A stretch of DNA of 64,000 nucleotides, taken from Sphingomonadales bacterium (GTDB lineage Bacteria > Pseudomonadota > Alphaproteobacteria > Sphingomonadales > Sphingomonadaceae). Shown one piece after another: positions 1-8,194 of the stretch. The DNA lies in the NCBI GenBank assembly GCA_027486415.1, contig JAIXPC010000008.1, positions 124,001 to 188,000 of the forward strand. Direction: 5' to 3'. A program made the translations under genes and the position numbers. Numbering within the stretch: position 1 is the first letter of the stretch; each line of letters opens with the position of its first letter. The notes beneath the pieces were generated by a model. It searched no databases and was not told where the DNA came from. It saw only the letters and a list, made by a program, of their open reading frames with translations.

Positions 1-1
1 T

Positions 2-880
2 GCATCCGCGACCGTTGATCGCGGCGACGTGATCCCACAAGCCATTGAAATGGCGGGCGGCACCGTGGAACGGCTGGGCATGCCTGTCGATCCGGGCAAC
101 CTGCTTGTGCTTGGCTCCCTGAATGGTCGGCCCGTCATCGGATTGCCCGGCTGCGCCCGCAGTCCCAAGCGCAATGGCCTTGATCTGGTGATCGAACGGA
201 TCGTGGCCGGTCAGGCGGTGACGAGCGCCACCATCGCGGCGATGGGCGAAGGCGGGCTGCTGCCGGAAGCCGAGCGACCGGAGCCACGCGCCGTCGCCAG
301 CGCGCCGCGCAAGGTGGGGACTGTCGTTCTGGCAGCAGGCCGCGCCAGCCGGATGGGTGGGCCGCACAAGTTGCTGGAAACATGGCAGGATCGGCCGATC
401 ATTGCCCATGTGATCGATGCCATCGCTGCGTCCGGGCTGCCGCCGCCGGTCGTGGTTCTGGGCCATGATGCCGACGCCGTGCGGACGGCGATGGGTGACC
501 GGCCAGCGCACTTCGTGATGGCGCAGGATTGGGCCGAGGGCATGGGGCGCAGCCTCGCCAGCGGGATCGCTGCGGTGCCGGCGGACTGGGACGCGGCCAT
601 GCTGTTCCTGGCCGATATGCCGCGCATCGAACCCATCTTGATTCAACGGCTTGCGAGCACACCGGGGCAGATCGTGCTGCCGGTGTGGGACGGCCGGCGC
701 GGGCATCCGGTGCGCTGGCCACGGGCGGCATTTGCGCGTTTGATGGCCCTTGCCGGCGACGTTGGCGGGCGGGCGATCATGGATGAATTCCCCATCACCT
801 CCGTGCCGGCACCATCAGACGCGGTTCTGGACGATATCGACACACCGGCAGCGCTGGCCCGTTTGCGCGCACGCGGTTGA
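2..880 (+). CDS. Molybdopterin-binding / MobA-like nucleotidyltransferase fusion (5' truncated by window)
   Basis: The reading frame is open to the first base of the window, so the true start lies upstream; the GTG at 29 is probably internal. Residues before about 75 resemble the end of a MoeA/MogA-type molybdopterin-binding domain (GNLLVLG, VIGLPGCARSPK). The rest is a MobA/MocA-type nucleotidyltransferase with the nucleotide-binding LAAGRASRMGG loop, LADMP, and a DDIDTPAAL end. Such fusions are thought to transfer CMP or GMP to molybdopterin in the cytoplasm for xanthine-dehydrogenase-type enzymes. The nucleotide used cannot be read from the sequence. The family is usually about 530 residues, so roughly half is missing. 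Confidence 0.82.
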   Translation, partial: ASATVDRGDVIPQAIEMAGGTVERLGMPVDPGNLLVLGSLNGRPVIGLPGCARSPKRNGLDLVIERIVAGQAVTSATIAAMGEGGLLPEAERPEPRAVASAPRKVGTVVLAAGRASRMGGPHKLLETWQDRPIIAHVIDAIAASGLPPPVVVLGHDADAVRTAMGDRPAHFVMAQDWAEGMGRSLASGIAAVPADWDAAMLFLADMPRIEPILIQRLASTPGQIVLPVWDGRRGHPVRWPRAAFARLMALAGDVGGRAIMDEFPITSVPAPSDAVLDDIDTPAALARLRARG

Positions 881-904
881 TCATCTGCAATTGCAGGTTA
901 TTCT
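877..904 (+). promoter_or_regulatory. Candidate sigma-70 promoter of the marR operon
   Basis: TTGATC (877-882), a 16-base spacer, then TATTCT (899-904). The 12-base palindrome CTGCAATTGCAG fills most of the spacer, the expected place for a MarR repressor to block polymerase. The predicted transcription start falls at about 911, which is the A of the marR start codon, so the transcript may be leaderless. I saw no Shine-Dalgarno sequence upstream of the ATG. Confidence 0.45.
885..896. promoter_or_regulatory. Perfect palindrome, likely MarR operator 1
   Basis: CTGCAATTGCAG is a perfect 12-base inverted repeat 14 bases upstream of the marR start. Its core TGCAATTGCA recurs at 1374-1383 at the start of the next gene. 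Autoregulation through such a site is typical of MarR proteins; binding here is inferred. Confidence 0.55.
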
Positions 905-910
905 GCGCGC

Positions 911-1372
911 ATGACCGATCGCGCAGCCGATTCGACACCAGCCGGCCCCGCCGGCCTGTGCACAGCTGCCAAGGTGCGGCGGCTGTCGCGGCAGATAAGC
1001 CAGATCTATGACGACGCCCTGGGCCGGCACGGGTTGACCATCGGCCAGTTCGGACTGCTCGCCTGCCTGTCGCGGCGACGCGGGATCGGCATTGGCGCGC
1101 TGGCGGATCGGCTGGCGGCCGATGCTTCCACCGTATCGCGCCTCGTCAAACCCCTGGCTTCCGACGGCCTGATCCGCATCCAGACCGATCCGGATGACCG
1201 GCGTGGCCGCCTGGCGTGGCTGACCGATGCCGGCCATGCCCGCCGCGCTGCGGCCCAAGTCGGCTGGCAGGCTGCCCAGGATGATGTGGAGGCCAGGCTG
1301 GGCAACGGCCGGCTGCAAGCCCTGCGCTTCATGCTGGACGATGCCTTTGAGCGGCTGGAGGCTGCCGAATGA
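911..1372 (+). CDS. MarR family transcriptional regulator
   Basis: This 153-residue protein has the MarR winged-helix layout. An N-terminal dimer helix is followed by a helix-turn-helix around residues 60-85 (IGALADRLAADASTVSRLV). The wing then carries the family signature DPDDRRGR at about residues 95-102. The stop overlaps the ATG of the SDR gene (ATGA), so the two are translationally coupled. A palindrome in its promoter and another inside the SDR gene suggest autorepression, relieved by a ligand probably related to the substrate of the two downstream enzymes. The ligand cannot be told from sequence. Confidence 0.85.
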   Translation: MTDRAADSTPAGPAGLCTAAKVRRLSRQISQIYDDALGRHGLTIGQFGLLACLSRRRGIGIGALADRLAADASTVSRLVKPLASDGLIRIQTDPDDRRGRLAWLTDAGHARRAAAQVGWQAAQDDVEARLGNGRLQALRFMLDDAFERLEAAE

Positions 1373-2112
1373 CTGCAATTGCATATAATGAACGTGGGGC
1401 AGCGGTCGTGATCGGCGCTGGCGATGCCACTGGCGGCGCTGTGTCTGCGGCGTTTGCCAGAACCGGGCTCACCGCTGTCCCGGTGCGGCGATCGGCTGAC
1501 CCGTTGCGCCCGCTGGCTGACCGGATCGTGCAGGCAGGCGGCCAATGCGTGCCCATTGCTGGCGACGCCCGCGATGAAGAGGCGATGATCGCACTGTTCG
1601 ACCGGGTGGAGCGCGAGATCGGGCCGGTGGAGGTGCTGGTGTTCAACATCGGTGCCAATTCGCCGATGCCAGTTCTGGACGAAACCGTGCGCCGCTATCG
1701 CAAGATCTGGGAGATGTGCGCGCTCGCCGGCTTCATCACGGGCCGCGAGGCGGCGCGGCGGATGGTGGCGCGCGGGCGGGGCACCATCATCTTCACCGGG
1801 GCGACCGCATCGCTGCGCGGTTCGGCCGGATTTGCCGGCTTTTCGGGCGGCAAGTTCGCGCTGCGGAGCCTGGCGCAGGCGATGGCGCGGGAGCTGGGGC
1901 CAAAGGGCATCCATGTCGTCCATGCGATCATTGATGGCGCCATCGACACCGATTTCATCCGCAGCAATTTCCCCGACCGGTACGCGCTGAAGGACGAGGA
2001 TGGCATCCTGAACCCCGAGGCCATCGCCGCCGAATATGTGCGCCTGCACCAGCAGCCGCGGTCGGCCTGGACCCACGAGCTTGACGTGAGGCCGTGGATG
2101 GAACGCTGGTGA
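1369..2112 (+). CDS. SDR-family oxidoreductase lacking the catalytic Ser and Tyr
   Basis: A 247-residue Rossmann-fold protein with the glycine-rich loop GAGDATGG at 16-23 and NIGAN in place of NNAG. The usual active site Ser-Tyr-x3-Lys is broken: the Tyr position is Phe158 (GFSGGK, Lys162 kept), and the Ser 13 residues earlier is Ala145. The C-terminal half (ELGPKGIHVVH, DGAIDTDF) resembles a subgroup of SDR proteins that often sit beside isomerases. It lies between marR (4-base overlap) and a GST-kappa-type isomerase. Classical carbonyl reduction by Tyr proton transfer looks unlikely, so a non-redox, altered or binding role is possible. Confidence 0.85.
   Translation: MTAIAYNERGAAVVIGAGDATGGAVSAAFARTGLTAVPVRRSADPLRPLADRIVQAGGQCVPIAGDARDEEAMIALFDRVEREIGPVEVLVFNIGANSPMPVLDETVRRYRKIWEMCALAGFITGREAARRMVARGRGTIIFTGATASLRGSAGFAGFSGGKFALRSLAQAMARELGPKGIHVVHAIIDGAIDTDFIRSNFPDRYALKDEDGILNPEAIAAEYVRLHQQPRSAWTHELDVRPWMERW
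1374..1383. promoter_or_regulatory. Second copy of the TGCAATTGCA palindrome
   Basis: TGCAATTGCA lies in codons 2-5 of the SDR gene, 488 bases downstream of the copy in the marR promoter. It could be an auxiliary operator or a roadblock site for the MarR protein. Chance is possible, but two perfect 10-base copies within 500 bases of this GC-rich DNA is suggestive. Confidence 0.4.
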
Positions 2113-2123
2113 AGGAGACGAGA

Positions 2124-2708
2124 ATGCCGCAGACGATCGAGTTCCTGTTCGACGTGGGATCGCCCACCGCTTACCTCGCCTGGCACCGGCTGAAGGGCGT
2201 GGCGGCCCGCACCGGCGCGCCGCTGGTGCCGGTGCCGATCCTGCTGGGCGGCGTGTTCAAGGCGACAGGCGGTGCCCCTCCCGGCCAGGTGGCGGCCAAG
2301 GGGCGCTGGATGAACGAGGACATGGCGCGTTACGCGGCGCGCGATGGCGTCGAACTGGCGATGAACCCGCATTTCCCGGTCAACACGCTGGCGATGATGC
2401 GGATATTGGCCGGGCTGCAGGGCGATGCGCGCTTTGATGGCGTGACCGACACGCTGTTTGCCGCAATGTGGCAGCAAAAACGCAACATGGCCGACACGGA
2501 GCAGCTGGCCGAGGTGCTGACCGCCGGCGGCCATGATGCGGCGGCGCTGATGGAACTGGCGCAGTCACCGGAGGCCAAGCAGCGGCTGATTATCAATACC
2601 GAGGCCGCGGTGGCGCGCGGGGTGTTCGGGGCGCCGACGTGTTTCGTTGCCGGACAGATGCATTTCGGGCAGGACCGGATCGACTGGGTCGAGGCGGCGG
2701 CGGCTTGA
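2124..2708 (+). CDS. 2-hydroxychromene-2-carboxylate isomerase / DsbA-like (GST kappa fold)
   Basis: A 194-residue protein with the thioredoxin-like fold plus helical insertion of the HCCA isomerase/GST-kappa family: FDVGSPTAYLA near the N-terminus with the active-site Ser at 13, a helical middle part, and GVFGAPTCFV near residue 170. The ATG at 2124 follows AGGAG by about 7 bases; an in-frame ATG at 2094 overlaps the SDR gene and is less likely. Family members isomerise aromatic degradation intermediates using glutathione; many paralogues have unknown substrates. It is the third gene of the MarR operon, 11 bases after the SDR stop, and ends just before a strong terminator. Confidence 0.85.
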   Translation: MPQTIEFLFDVGSPTAYLAWHRLKGVAARTGAPLVPVPILLGGVFKATGGAPPGQVAAKGRWMNEDMARYAARDGVELAMNPHFPVNTLAMMRILAGLQGDARFDGVTDTLFAAMWQQKRNMADTEQLAEVLTAGGHDAAALMELAQSPEAKQRLIINTEAAVARGVFGAPTCFVAGQMHFGQDRIDWVEAAAA

Positions 2709-2728
2709 CCTTTACAGGGCAAAAGAAA

Positions 2729-2756
2729 AGGCCCGGCAGGTTCCCCTGCCGGGCCT
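2729..2756. terminator. Bidirectional rho-independent terminator
   Basis: A 12-base perfect stem (AGGCCCGGCAGG pairing with its complement) closes a TTCC loop. CTTTCTT follows on the plus strand, and the minus strand reads into TTTTCTTTT. It lies between the convergent isomerase and Bax-inhibitor genes and can serve both. Confidence 0.85.
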
Positions 2757-2778
2757 CTTTCTTGTCCGGTCGTTCCGC

Positions 2779-3522
2779 TTATTCGCGGTTGCCCATGAAG
2801 CTGAGCAGGAACTGGAACAGGTTGATGAAGTTCAGATACAGCGTCAGCGCACCCAGCACCGCCGACTTGCCGGCGAAATCGCTGCCGGCGACCTGGAAGT
2901 ACAGCTCGCGCAGGCGCTGCGTGTCATAGGCGGTCAGGCCGGCGAAGATCACCACGCCAAGGATGTTGATCGCCAGCTGCAGGCTGCCCGACTTGAAGAA
3001 GATGTTGGCCAGCGACGCCACGATGATGCCAATGAGGCCCATCATGAAGAAGCGGCCCATCGCCGACAGGTCGCGCTTGGTGGTGTAACCATAGAGGCTG
3101 AGGCCACCGAAGGCCGCCGCCGTCACGAAGAAGGTCTGCGCGATCGACGCGCCGGTGTAGCGGGCGAAGATGGTGCTCATCGACACGCCCATCAGCGCGG
3201 CAAAGCCCCAGAACAGCGCCTTCAGCGTGCCTTCGCTCATGCGGGCGAGGCCGAAGTTCATGGCAAGGATGATCGCCAGCGGCGACAGCATCGCCACCCA
3301 GCCCATCATCGTCGGCGCGCCGACCTGGTTGAAGAACACCGCGAACAGCGCCGGGGTCGAATAGACCAGCAGCGCAACGATGCCCGTCAGCAGCACGCCC
3401 GACGCCATGTAGTTGTAGATCGACAGCATGTAGCTGCGCAGGCCGGCGTCATAGCCAGCGTCGACCGCACCGGGGGCCTGGGCGCGGAAGGCACCAAGCC
3501 GGGGGTCAAAATTGTTGGCCAT
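2779..3522 (-). CDS. Bax inhibitor-1/YccA family membrane protein
   Basis: A 247-residue polytopic inner-membrane protein with about seven hydrophobic segments. It has the BI-1 family sequences GVALLTG-like around residue 50 (SGVLLTGIVALLV), AAFGGLSLYGYTTKRDLS in the middle, and ILGVVIFAGLTAYDTQ with the conserved C-terminal YDTQ. The start at 3522 is supported by AGGAGG (complement at 3531-3536) 8 bases upstream; the frame stays open further upstream but has no better start. The family is linked to calcium leak and FtsH-related membrane protein control in bacteria. It appears monocistronic. Confidence 0.9.
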   Translation of the reverse strand: MANNFDPRLGAFRAQAPGAVDAGYDAGLRSYMLSIYNYMASGVLLTGIVALLVYSTPALFAVFFNQVGAPTMMGWVAMLSPLAIILAMNFGLARMSEGTLKALFWGFAALMGVSMSTIFARYTGASIAQTFFVTAAAFGGLSLYGYTTKRDLSAMGRFFMMGLIGIIVASLANIFFKSGSLQLAINILGVVIFAGLTAYDTQRLRELYFQVAGSDFAGKSAVLGALTLYLNFINLFQFLLSFMGNRE

Positions 3523-3619
3523 CGAAAATTCCTCCTGTGGACGGCACCTGCCGTCCAACACCGCCAATATCGGTGATTGCGGCTGAACTTTCAATGACCA
3601 AGCCGCGCGCGGGCGCGCG

Positions 3620-6139
3620 TCAGTACTGTCGCAGCACCGTCGCAGGGCGGGCGGAGAGTGCCCGCCAGTTGCCGGCAAGCCCCAGCACCACGGTGACCAG
3701 CCCGCCGATGCCGACGGTGAGCAGCACGCGCGGCCAGTCCGGCGTCCAGTCCAGCTTGAACACCTGGGTGATGACGAACCAGCCGGCCGCGCTGCCCAGC
3801 ACCAGTGCCAGCACGGCGACGATGCTGGCCAGCAGCCCATATTCGGCCAGCGTGGCGCGCGCCACCTGCCCGCGCGTCGCCCCCAGCAGCTTCAGCAGCA
3901 CGGCATCATAGGTGCGCGCCCGCGCACCGGCCGCCAGCGCGCCGACCAGCACGGCGATGCCGGCGGCAACGGTGACGCTGGCCGCGGCGCGGATGGCCGC
4001 GGACAATTGGCCCAGCAGGGTCTGCACCTGGCCGATCACGTCCTTCACGCGCACCACCGAGGCGGTGGGATATTGCGCCGACAGGGCGCGGGCGACGCCG
4101 CGTTCCTGCGCCGGTTCCACCTGCACGGTCGCCATCCAGCCGTGCGGGGCCTGTTCCAGTGTGCCCGGCGCGAACAGGATGGCGAAGTTGAAGCCCAGCG
4201 ACTGCCAGTCGATCTTTCGCGTGTTGGCGATCTTCGCCGTGATTTCCACACCCAGCACCGAGACTGTGAGCGTGTCCCCCACCTTCAGGCCCAGCGCCTG
4301 CGCGGCCTGATCGTCCAATGAGATCAGCGGCGGGCCGGCATAATCGCGCGGCCACCATTTGCCCGAAACCAGCGTGTTGGCCGGCGGGAAATCGGCGGCG
4401 TAGGACAGGCCGCGATCACCGCGCAGGATCCAGCCCTCCGCCCCCGCCTTGATCTGATCCGCCGGCACACCGTTCACCGCCGTGACGGGCCCGCGCAGGG
4501 ATGGCACGATCACCGTTTCAGCGCCCGGCGCGGTGCGGGCGACCAGCGCGGTGAAGGCGTCTTTCTGATCGTTGGGAATATCGAGCACGAAAAAGCTGGG
4601 CGCCCTGGCCGGGATGGTGCGGTTGATCTGGCCAGCCAGATTGCCTTCGATCGTCGCCAGCGTGGCAAACAGGGTGAGGCCGAGGCCCAGCGCCACCACG
4701 AGGTTGCGGGTGGGCGCGCCGGGGCGGTGCAGGTTGGCCAGCGCCAGCCGGGCCAGCGTGCCCTTCGGCTTGGGCGCGCGGGCGGCGAGCCATTTCACCG
4801 CCGCTGCCAGCCCCCACAGCACGGCGATCAGGCCGATGGCGCCGGCGAGGAAGCCCATGACGAACAGGCGTTCATCGGCCAGCGCGACCACCAGCGCCAG
4901 CACGGAAACGGCAGCGGCTGCGACGATGGCGATGGTGCCGGTGCCGGGGCGGGCGCGGCGTTCGGTGAGGCTGCGGAGCAGGCGCGCGGCGGGCATGGCA
5001 GCGCCTTCGGCCAGCGGCCACAATGCGAAGGCCAGCGCGATGGCGATACCATACCAGGCGGCCTGCGCCAGCGCGGCCCATTGCAGGCCGGTGGCCGGCG
5101 GCACCGGCAGGCTGGCAGCGGCAAGCCGGGCAACGGCGGCCGGTGTCGCGGCACCGATGGCCAGCCCGATCAGCACGGCGCCGGCCGATACCAGCGCCAG
5201 CTGCCACAGATAGACGGCGCGTACCGTGGCGCTGTCCGCCCCCAGCACCTTCAGCGTGGCGATGGTGCGGGTGCGGGCACCCAGATAAGCGGAGACGCCG
5301 CCCGCCACCCCGACCCCGGCGACGACCAGAGCGGTGAGGCCTACGAGGCTGAGGAATTGCCCCAGCTGGGTGATGAAATTGCGGGTGCCCGGTGCGCCGT
5401 TGCTGCGATCGCGCACGCGGGCACCGTCGCCGGCCACCGCCTCCAGCGCTTCGCGCGCGGCGGTGACCGAGGTGCCGGGTTTCAGCTTCACGCGCAGTTC
5501 GCTGGTGTAGAGGCTGCCCAGCGTGATCAGGCCGGCGCGTGTCAGGTCGCTCTGGTCAACGACGATGCCGGGGCCAAAGCCGAAGCCGTCGCCGGCGCGA
5601 TCCGGCTCCTCGACCAAGGTGCCGGCGAGGGTGATGACAGCTTCGCCCAGTTGCAGTTGGTCACCGGGCTTCACGCCCAGCTTGTCGGCCAGCGCCGGCT
5701 GCACCGCCGCCTGCCCCGGCGCGACGCGGCCACCGCCGCTGATGACGACCCGGCCATAGAGCGGCCAGCTGGCATCGACGGCCTTGACCTCGGCCAGCAC
5801 GGCATCGCCCGAACCGCCGGCCCTGCTGACCATGGCGCGCAGTTTGGTGACCGCCCCCACCTGCCCCAGCCGATCGGCAGCGGCGCGCTGCTGCGCGGTC
5901 GGCACGCGGCCGGAGACGCGCAGCGAGACGTCGCCGCCCATGAGATATTGGCCGCGTTCAGCCAGGCCGGCGTTGATGGCACTGGCAAGGCTGCCGACAC
6001 CGGCCAGCGCCGCGACGCCGAGCACCAGGCACACGGCGAGGATGCGCAGGCCGGCAAGGCCGCCACGCAATTCCCTGAGCGCGAGGCGGAGTGCGAGGCT
6101 CAGAGGACTTCGGCCAGCAGGCCGGTCATTGCCGTCCAC
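3620..6139 (-). CDS. ybbP: ABC transporter permease, FtsX/YbbP type
   Basis: An 839-residue permease with an N-terminal membrane helix (about residues 30-55), a large periplasmic domain, three helices around 260-370, more around 400-460, and a second FtsX-type four-helix core at the C-terminus (from about 710). This duplicated architecture matches YbbP-like MacB/FtsX proteins. With the ATPase at 6812-7516 and the divergent GDSL esterase at 7544-8194 it forms the conserved TesA-YbbA-YbbP neighbourhood, thought to move or release lipids or lipoproteins at the inner membrane. The first 40 bases overlap the hydrolase gene that separates it from its ATPase. Confidence 0.88.
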   Translation of the reverse strand: MDGNDRPAGRSPLSLALRLALRELRGGLAGLRILAVCLVLGVAALAGVGSLASAINAGLAERGQYLMGGDVSLRVSGRVPTAQQRAAADRLGQVGAVTKLRAMVSRAGGSGDAVLAEVKAVDASWPLYGRVVISGGGRVAPGQAAVQPALADKLGVKPGDQLQLGEAVITLAGTLVEEPDRAGDGFGFGPGIVVDQSDLTRAGLITLGSLYTSELRVKLKPGTSVTAAREALEAVAGDGARVRDRSNGAPGTRNFITQLGQFLSLVGLTALVVAGVGVAGGVSAYLGARTRTIATLKVLGADSATVRAVYLWQLALVSAGAVLIGLAIGAATPAAVARLAAASLPVPPATGLQWAALAQAAWYGIAIALAFALWPLAEGAAMPAARLLRSLTERRARPGTGTIAIVAAAAVSVLALVVALADERLFVMGFLAGAIGLIAVLWGLAAAVKWLAARAPKPKGTLARLALANLHRPGAPTRNLVVALGLGLTLFATLATIEGNLAGQINRTIPARAPSFFVLDIPNDQKDAFTALVARTAPGAETVIVPSLRGPVTAVNGVPADQIKAGAEGWILRGDRGLSYAADFPPANTLVSGKWWPRDYAGPPLISLDDQAAQALGLKVGDTLTVSVLGVEITAKIANTRKIDWQSLGFNFAILFAPGTLEQAPHGWMATVQVEPAQERGVARALSAQYPTASVVRVKDVIGQVQTLLGQLSAAIRAAASVTVAAGIAVLVGALAAGARARTYDAVLLKLLGATRGQVARATLAEYGLLASIVAVLALVLGSAAGWFVITQVFKLDWTPDWPRVLLTVGIGGLVTVVLGLAGNWRALSARPATVLRQY

Positions 6140-6801
6140 GAACGACGATCGGCATCCGGGCTGTACATCGAGGCGCCGGGCGAATTGGCGTGTTCGTTGG
6201 TGAAGCTGTGGAAGGTGTGGCCATAGGCGTGGATCTGCCAGTCGGCACCGGCGGCGGTGAGTTCGGCGGCGAGCGCGTGGTGATCCTGCGGCGGGGTGTA
6301 GGGATCCTCCCAGCCGTGCAGCGCCATCACCTTGGCGGTGATCGGGCCCTGCTCACCGATGTTCGGCGGCGTGTAGATGCCGTGGAAGCTGACCGCGGCC
6401 TTGATGCGGGGATCGCCGGAGCGCGCCACGTCGAGCGCACACAGACCGCCGAAGCAATAGCCGATGATCGCCATGCGACCGGCATCGATGGCACTGTGGT
6501 TGGCGGCGGCATCGACGGCAGCGAGAAGGCGACGGCGCAGCGCGGCGCGATCCTGCACCCACGGGCCCATCAGGTGGCTGTTGTCACCGGCCGGATCGCC
6601 GCGGCGGCCCTTGCCATAGACGTCGATGGCCATGGCGGCGTAACCCAGCGCGGCGAGCTTGTCCGCCACCTTGTTGTCCCAAGGGGTCTGGCCGACCCAG
6701 TTGGGCGCGATCAGCACGCACGGGTGCGGGCCGGCACCGGCGGGCAGCGCCAGATAGGCTTCCAGCTCGTCGGTGTCGTCGAAATAGCTGAAGATGGTCA
6801 T
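6100..6801 (-). CDS. Dienelactone hydrolase family protein
   Basis: A 233-residue alpha/beta hydrolase. The nucleophile is Cys116 in GYCFGG, with Asp166 in HGWEDP and His195 in YGHTFHSF, giving the Cys-Asp-His triad of dienelactone hydrolases. Length matches the family. The start at 6801 gives the typical N-terminus; the open frame continues upstream across the ybbA stop but without family similarity. The gene sits between the ATPase and permease of an ABC transporter, 10 bases after the ATPase stop and overlapping the permease start by 40 bases. The substrate is unknown and need not be chloroaromatic. Confidence 0.88.
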   Translation of the reverse strand: MTIFSYFDDTDELEAYLALPAGAGPHPCVLIAPNWVGQTPWDNKVADKLAALGYAAMAIDVYGKGRRGDPAGDNSHLMGPWVQDRAALRRRLLAAVDAAANHSAIDAGRMAIIGYCFGGLCALDVARSGDPRIKAAVSFHGIYTPPNIGEQGPITAKVMALHGWEDPYTPPQDHHALAAELTAAGADWQIHAYGHTFHSFTNEHANSPGASMYSPDADRRSWTAMTGLLAEVL

Positions 6802-6811
6802 GAATGTCCCC

Positions 6812-7516
6812 TTATTCGGCGGCTTGCGCCAGGTTGTTGCGATCTTCGACGATGCGACCATCGCGCATGGTGATGATGCGATCGCACAGCGGTGCCAGAT
6901 CGGCATCGTGGGTGATCAGCACCAAAGTCGCGCCGGTTTCGGCGAGGCGGCCGAACAGCAGATCGATGATGGCCGCGCCGGTGGCGGCATCGAGATTGCC
7001 GGTGGGCTCATCGGCAAAGATCAGCGCCGGGCGGCCAACCAGCGCGCGGGCGATGGCAACACGCTGCTGTTCGCCGCCCGAAAGCTGGGTGGGATAATGG
7101 TGGAGGCGATGGCCGAGGCCGACCGCTTCCAGTTCGGCGCGGGCGCGGGCTTGGCAGTCGCTTTCCCCCGCCAGCTCCAGCGGGACGGCGACATTTTCCA
7201 GCGCGGTCATGGTGGGGATCAGGTGGAAGGCCTGCAGCACGATGCCGATGCGGCCACGGCGGGCGCGGGCAAGGCCGTCTTCGTCCATCCGGGTGAAATC
7301 GGCTCCAGCGACGCGCACCGAGCCGCCCGACGCGCGTTCCATGCCCGAAAGGACGGCCATGACCGACGATTTGCCCGAACCGGACGGCCCCAGGATGGCG
7401 AGGCGCTGGCCGGCGGGTACATCCAGCGACAGGCCGCGCAGCACGTCGACTGCGGCATCGCCGCTGCCCAGCCGCAGGGTGACATCGCGCGCTTCGATCA
7501 CCATATGGCTGGTCAT
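6812..7516 (-). CDS. ybbA: ABC transporter ATP-binding protein, YbbA/LolD type
   Basis: A 234-residue ATPase with Walker A GPSGSGKS at 43-50, Q-loop LQAFHLIP, signature LSGGEQQR, Walker B ALIFADEP and the H-loop THD. LolD/MacB/YbbA-type ATPases have the same EPTGNLD sequence after Walker B. The start could be 7516 or the internal ATG at 7504. Its partner is the permease at 3620-6139. It is divergent from the tesA-like gene, with only 27 bases between, so the promoters must overlap. Confidence 0.92.
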   Translation of the reverse strand: MTSHMVIEARDVTLRLGSGDAAVDVLRGLSLDVPAGQRLAILGPSGSGKSSVMAVLSGMERASGGSVRVAGADFTRMDEDGLARARRGRIGIVLQAFHLIPTMTALENVAVPLELAGESDCQARARAELEAVGLGHRLHHYPTQLSGGEQQRVAIARALVGRPALIFADEPTGNLDAATGAAIIDLLFGRLAETGATLVLITHDADLAPLCDRIITMRDGRIVEDRNNLAQAAE

Positions 7517-7543
7517 TGCGGTTCCCGTGGAGGAGTTTGAGTC

Positions 7544-8194
7544 ATGCCCGAATTAGGCGCTCGCAGAGGTCTTTACCAGATGGCGGCGATTGTGGGGGCG
7601 CTGTTCGTGTCGCAGGCGGCACTCGCCCGGCCGCTGGTGGTGCTGGCCTATGGCGACAGCCTGACCGCCGGGTATCAGCTGCCGCCGGGCCAGGGCTTTG
7701 CGCCCCAGCTGGAAAAGGCGCTGAAGGCCAAGGGTCATGATGTGACCGTGGTCGGCGCCGGCGTGTCGGGCGATACCAGCACGCAGGGGCGCGCGCGGAT
7801 GAACTGGGTTCTGGGCGGCATGAAGCAGAAGCCCGACCTGGTGGTGCTGGAATTGGGCGCCAACGACATGCTGCGCGGGCAATCGCCAAGGACGGCGCGC
7901 GAGAATATCGACGCGATGGTGAAGGCGTTCAAGGCGAAGGGCGCGCGCGTGCTGCTGGCCGGGATGCGCGCCAATCCGGCGCTGGGCAAACCCTATGTGG
8001 CGGAATTCGAAGGCCTGTTCCCGGCGGTGGCCAAGGCCAATGGCGTGGCGCTGTATCCCTTCTTCCTGGACGGCGTGGCGGCGCAGCGCGGCCTGTTGCT
8101 GGGTGACGGGATGCACCCCAATGCCAAGGGCGTGACACAGATCGTGGGTCGCATCCTGCCGGCGGTGGAGCGGGAGCTGAAACTGGTGAAGTGA
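7544..8194 (+). CDS. tesA: Periplasmic GDSL arylesterase / acyl-CoA thioesterase I-like (TesA)
   Basis: A 216-residue SGNH hydrolase. The signal peptide ends around Ala28 (SQAALA), and all four family blocks are visible: GDSLTAG with Ser39, VSGDTSTQGR, LGANDMLRG with the Asn, and DGMHPNAKG with the Asp-His pair. The start at 7544 is supported by GGAGGAG 8 bases upstream. It probably acts in the periplasm on short acyl esters or lysophospholipids. It is divergent from ybbA and overlaps thpR by one base (TGATG), so it is cotranscribed with it. Confidence 0.92.
   Translation: MPELGARRGLYQMAAIVGALFVSQAALARPLVVLAYGDSLTAGYQLPPGQGFAPQLEKALKAKGHDVTVVGAGVSGDTSTQGRARMNWVLGGMKQKPDLVVLELGANDMLRGQSPRTARENIDAMVKAFKAKGARVLLAGMRANPALGKPYVAEFEGLFPAVAKANGVALYPFFLDGVAAQRGLLLGDGMHPNAKGVTQIVGRILPAVERELKLVK

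Noticed and set aside
4727-6226. A 499-codon open frame antisense to the YbbP permease
   Set aside because: It lies opposite a well-supported permease gene, has skewed Gln/Gly/Ala-rich composition and no domain. Long antisense frames are expected in DNA of this GC content.
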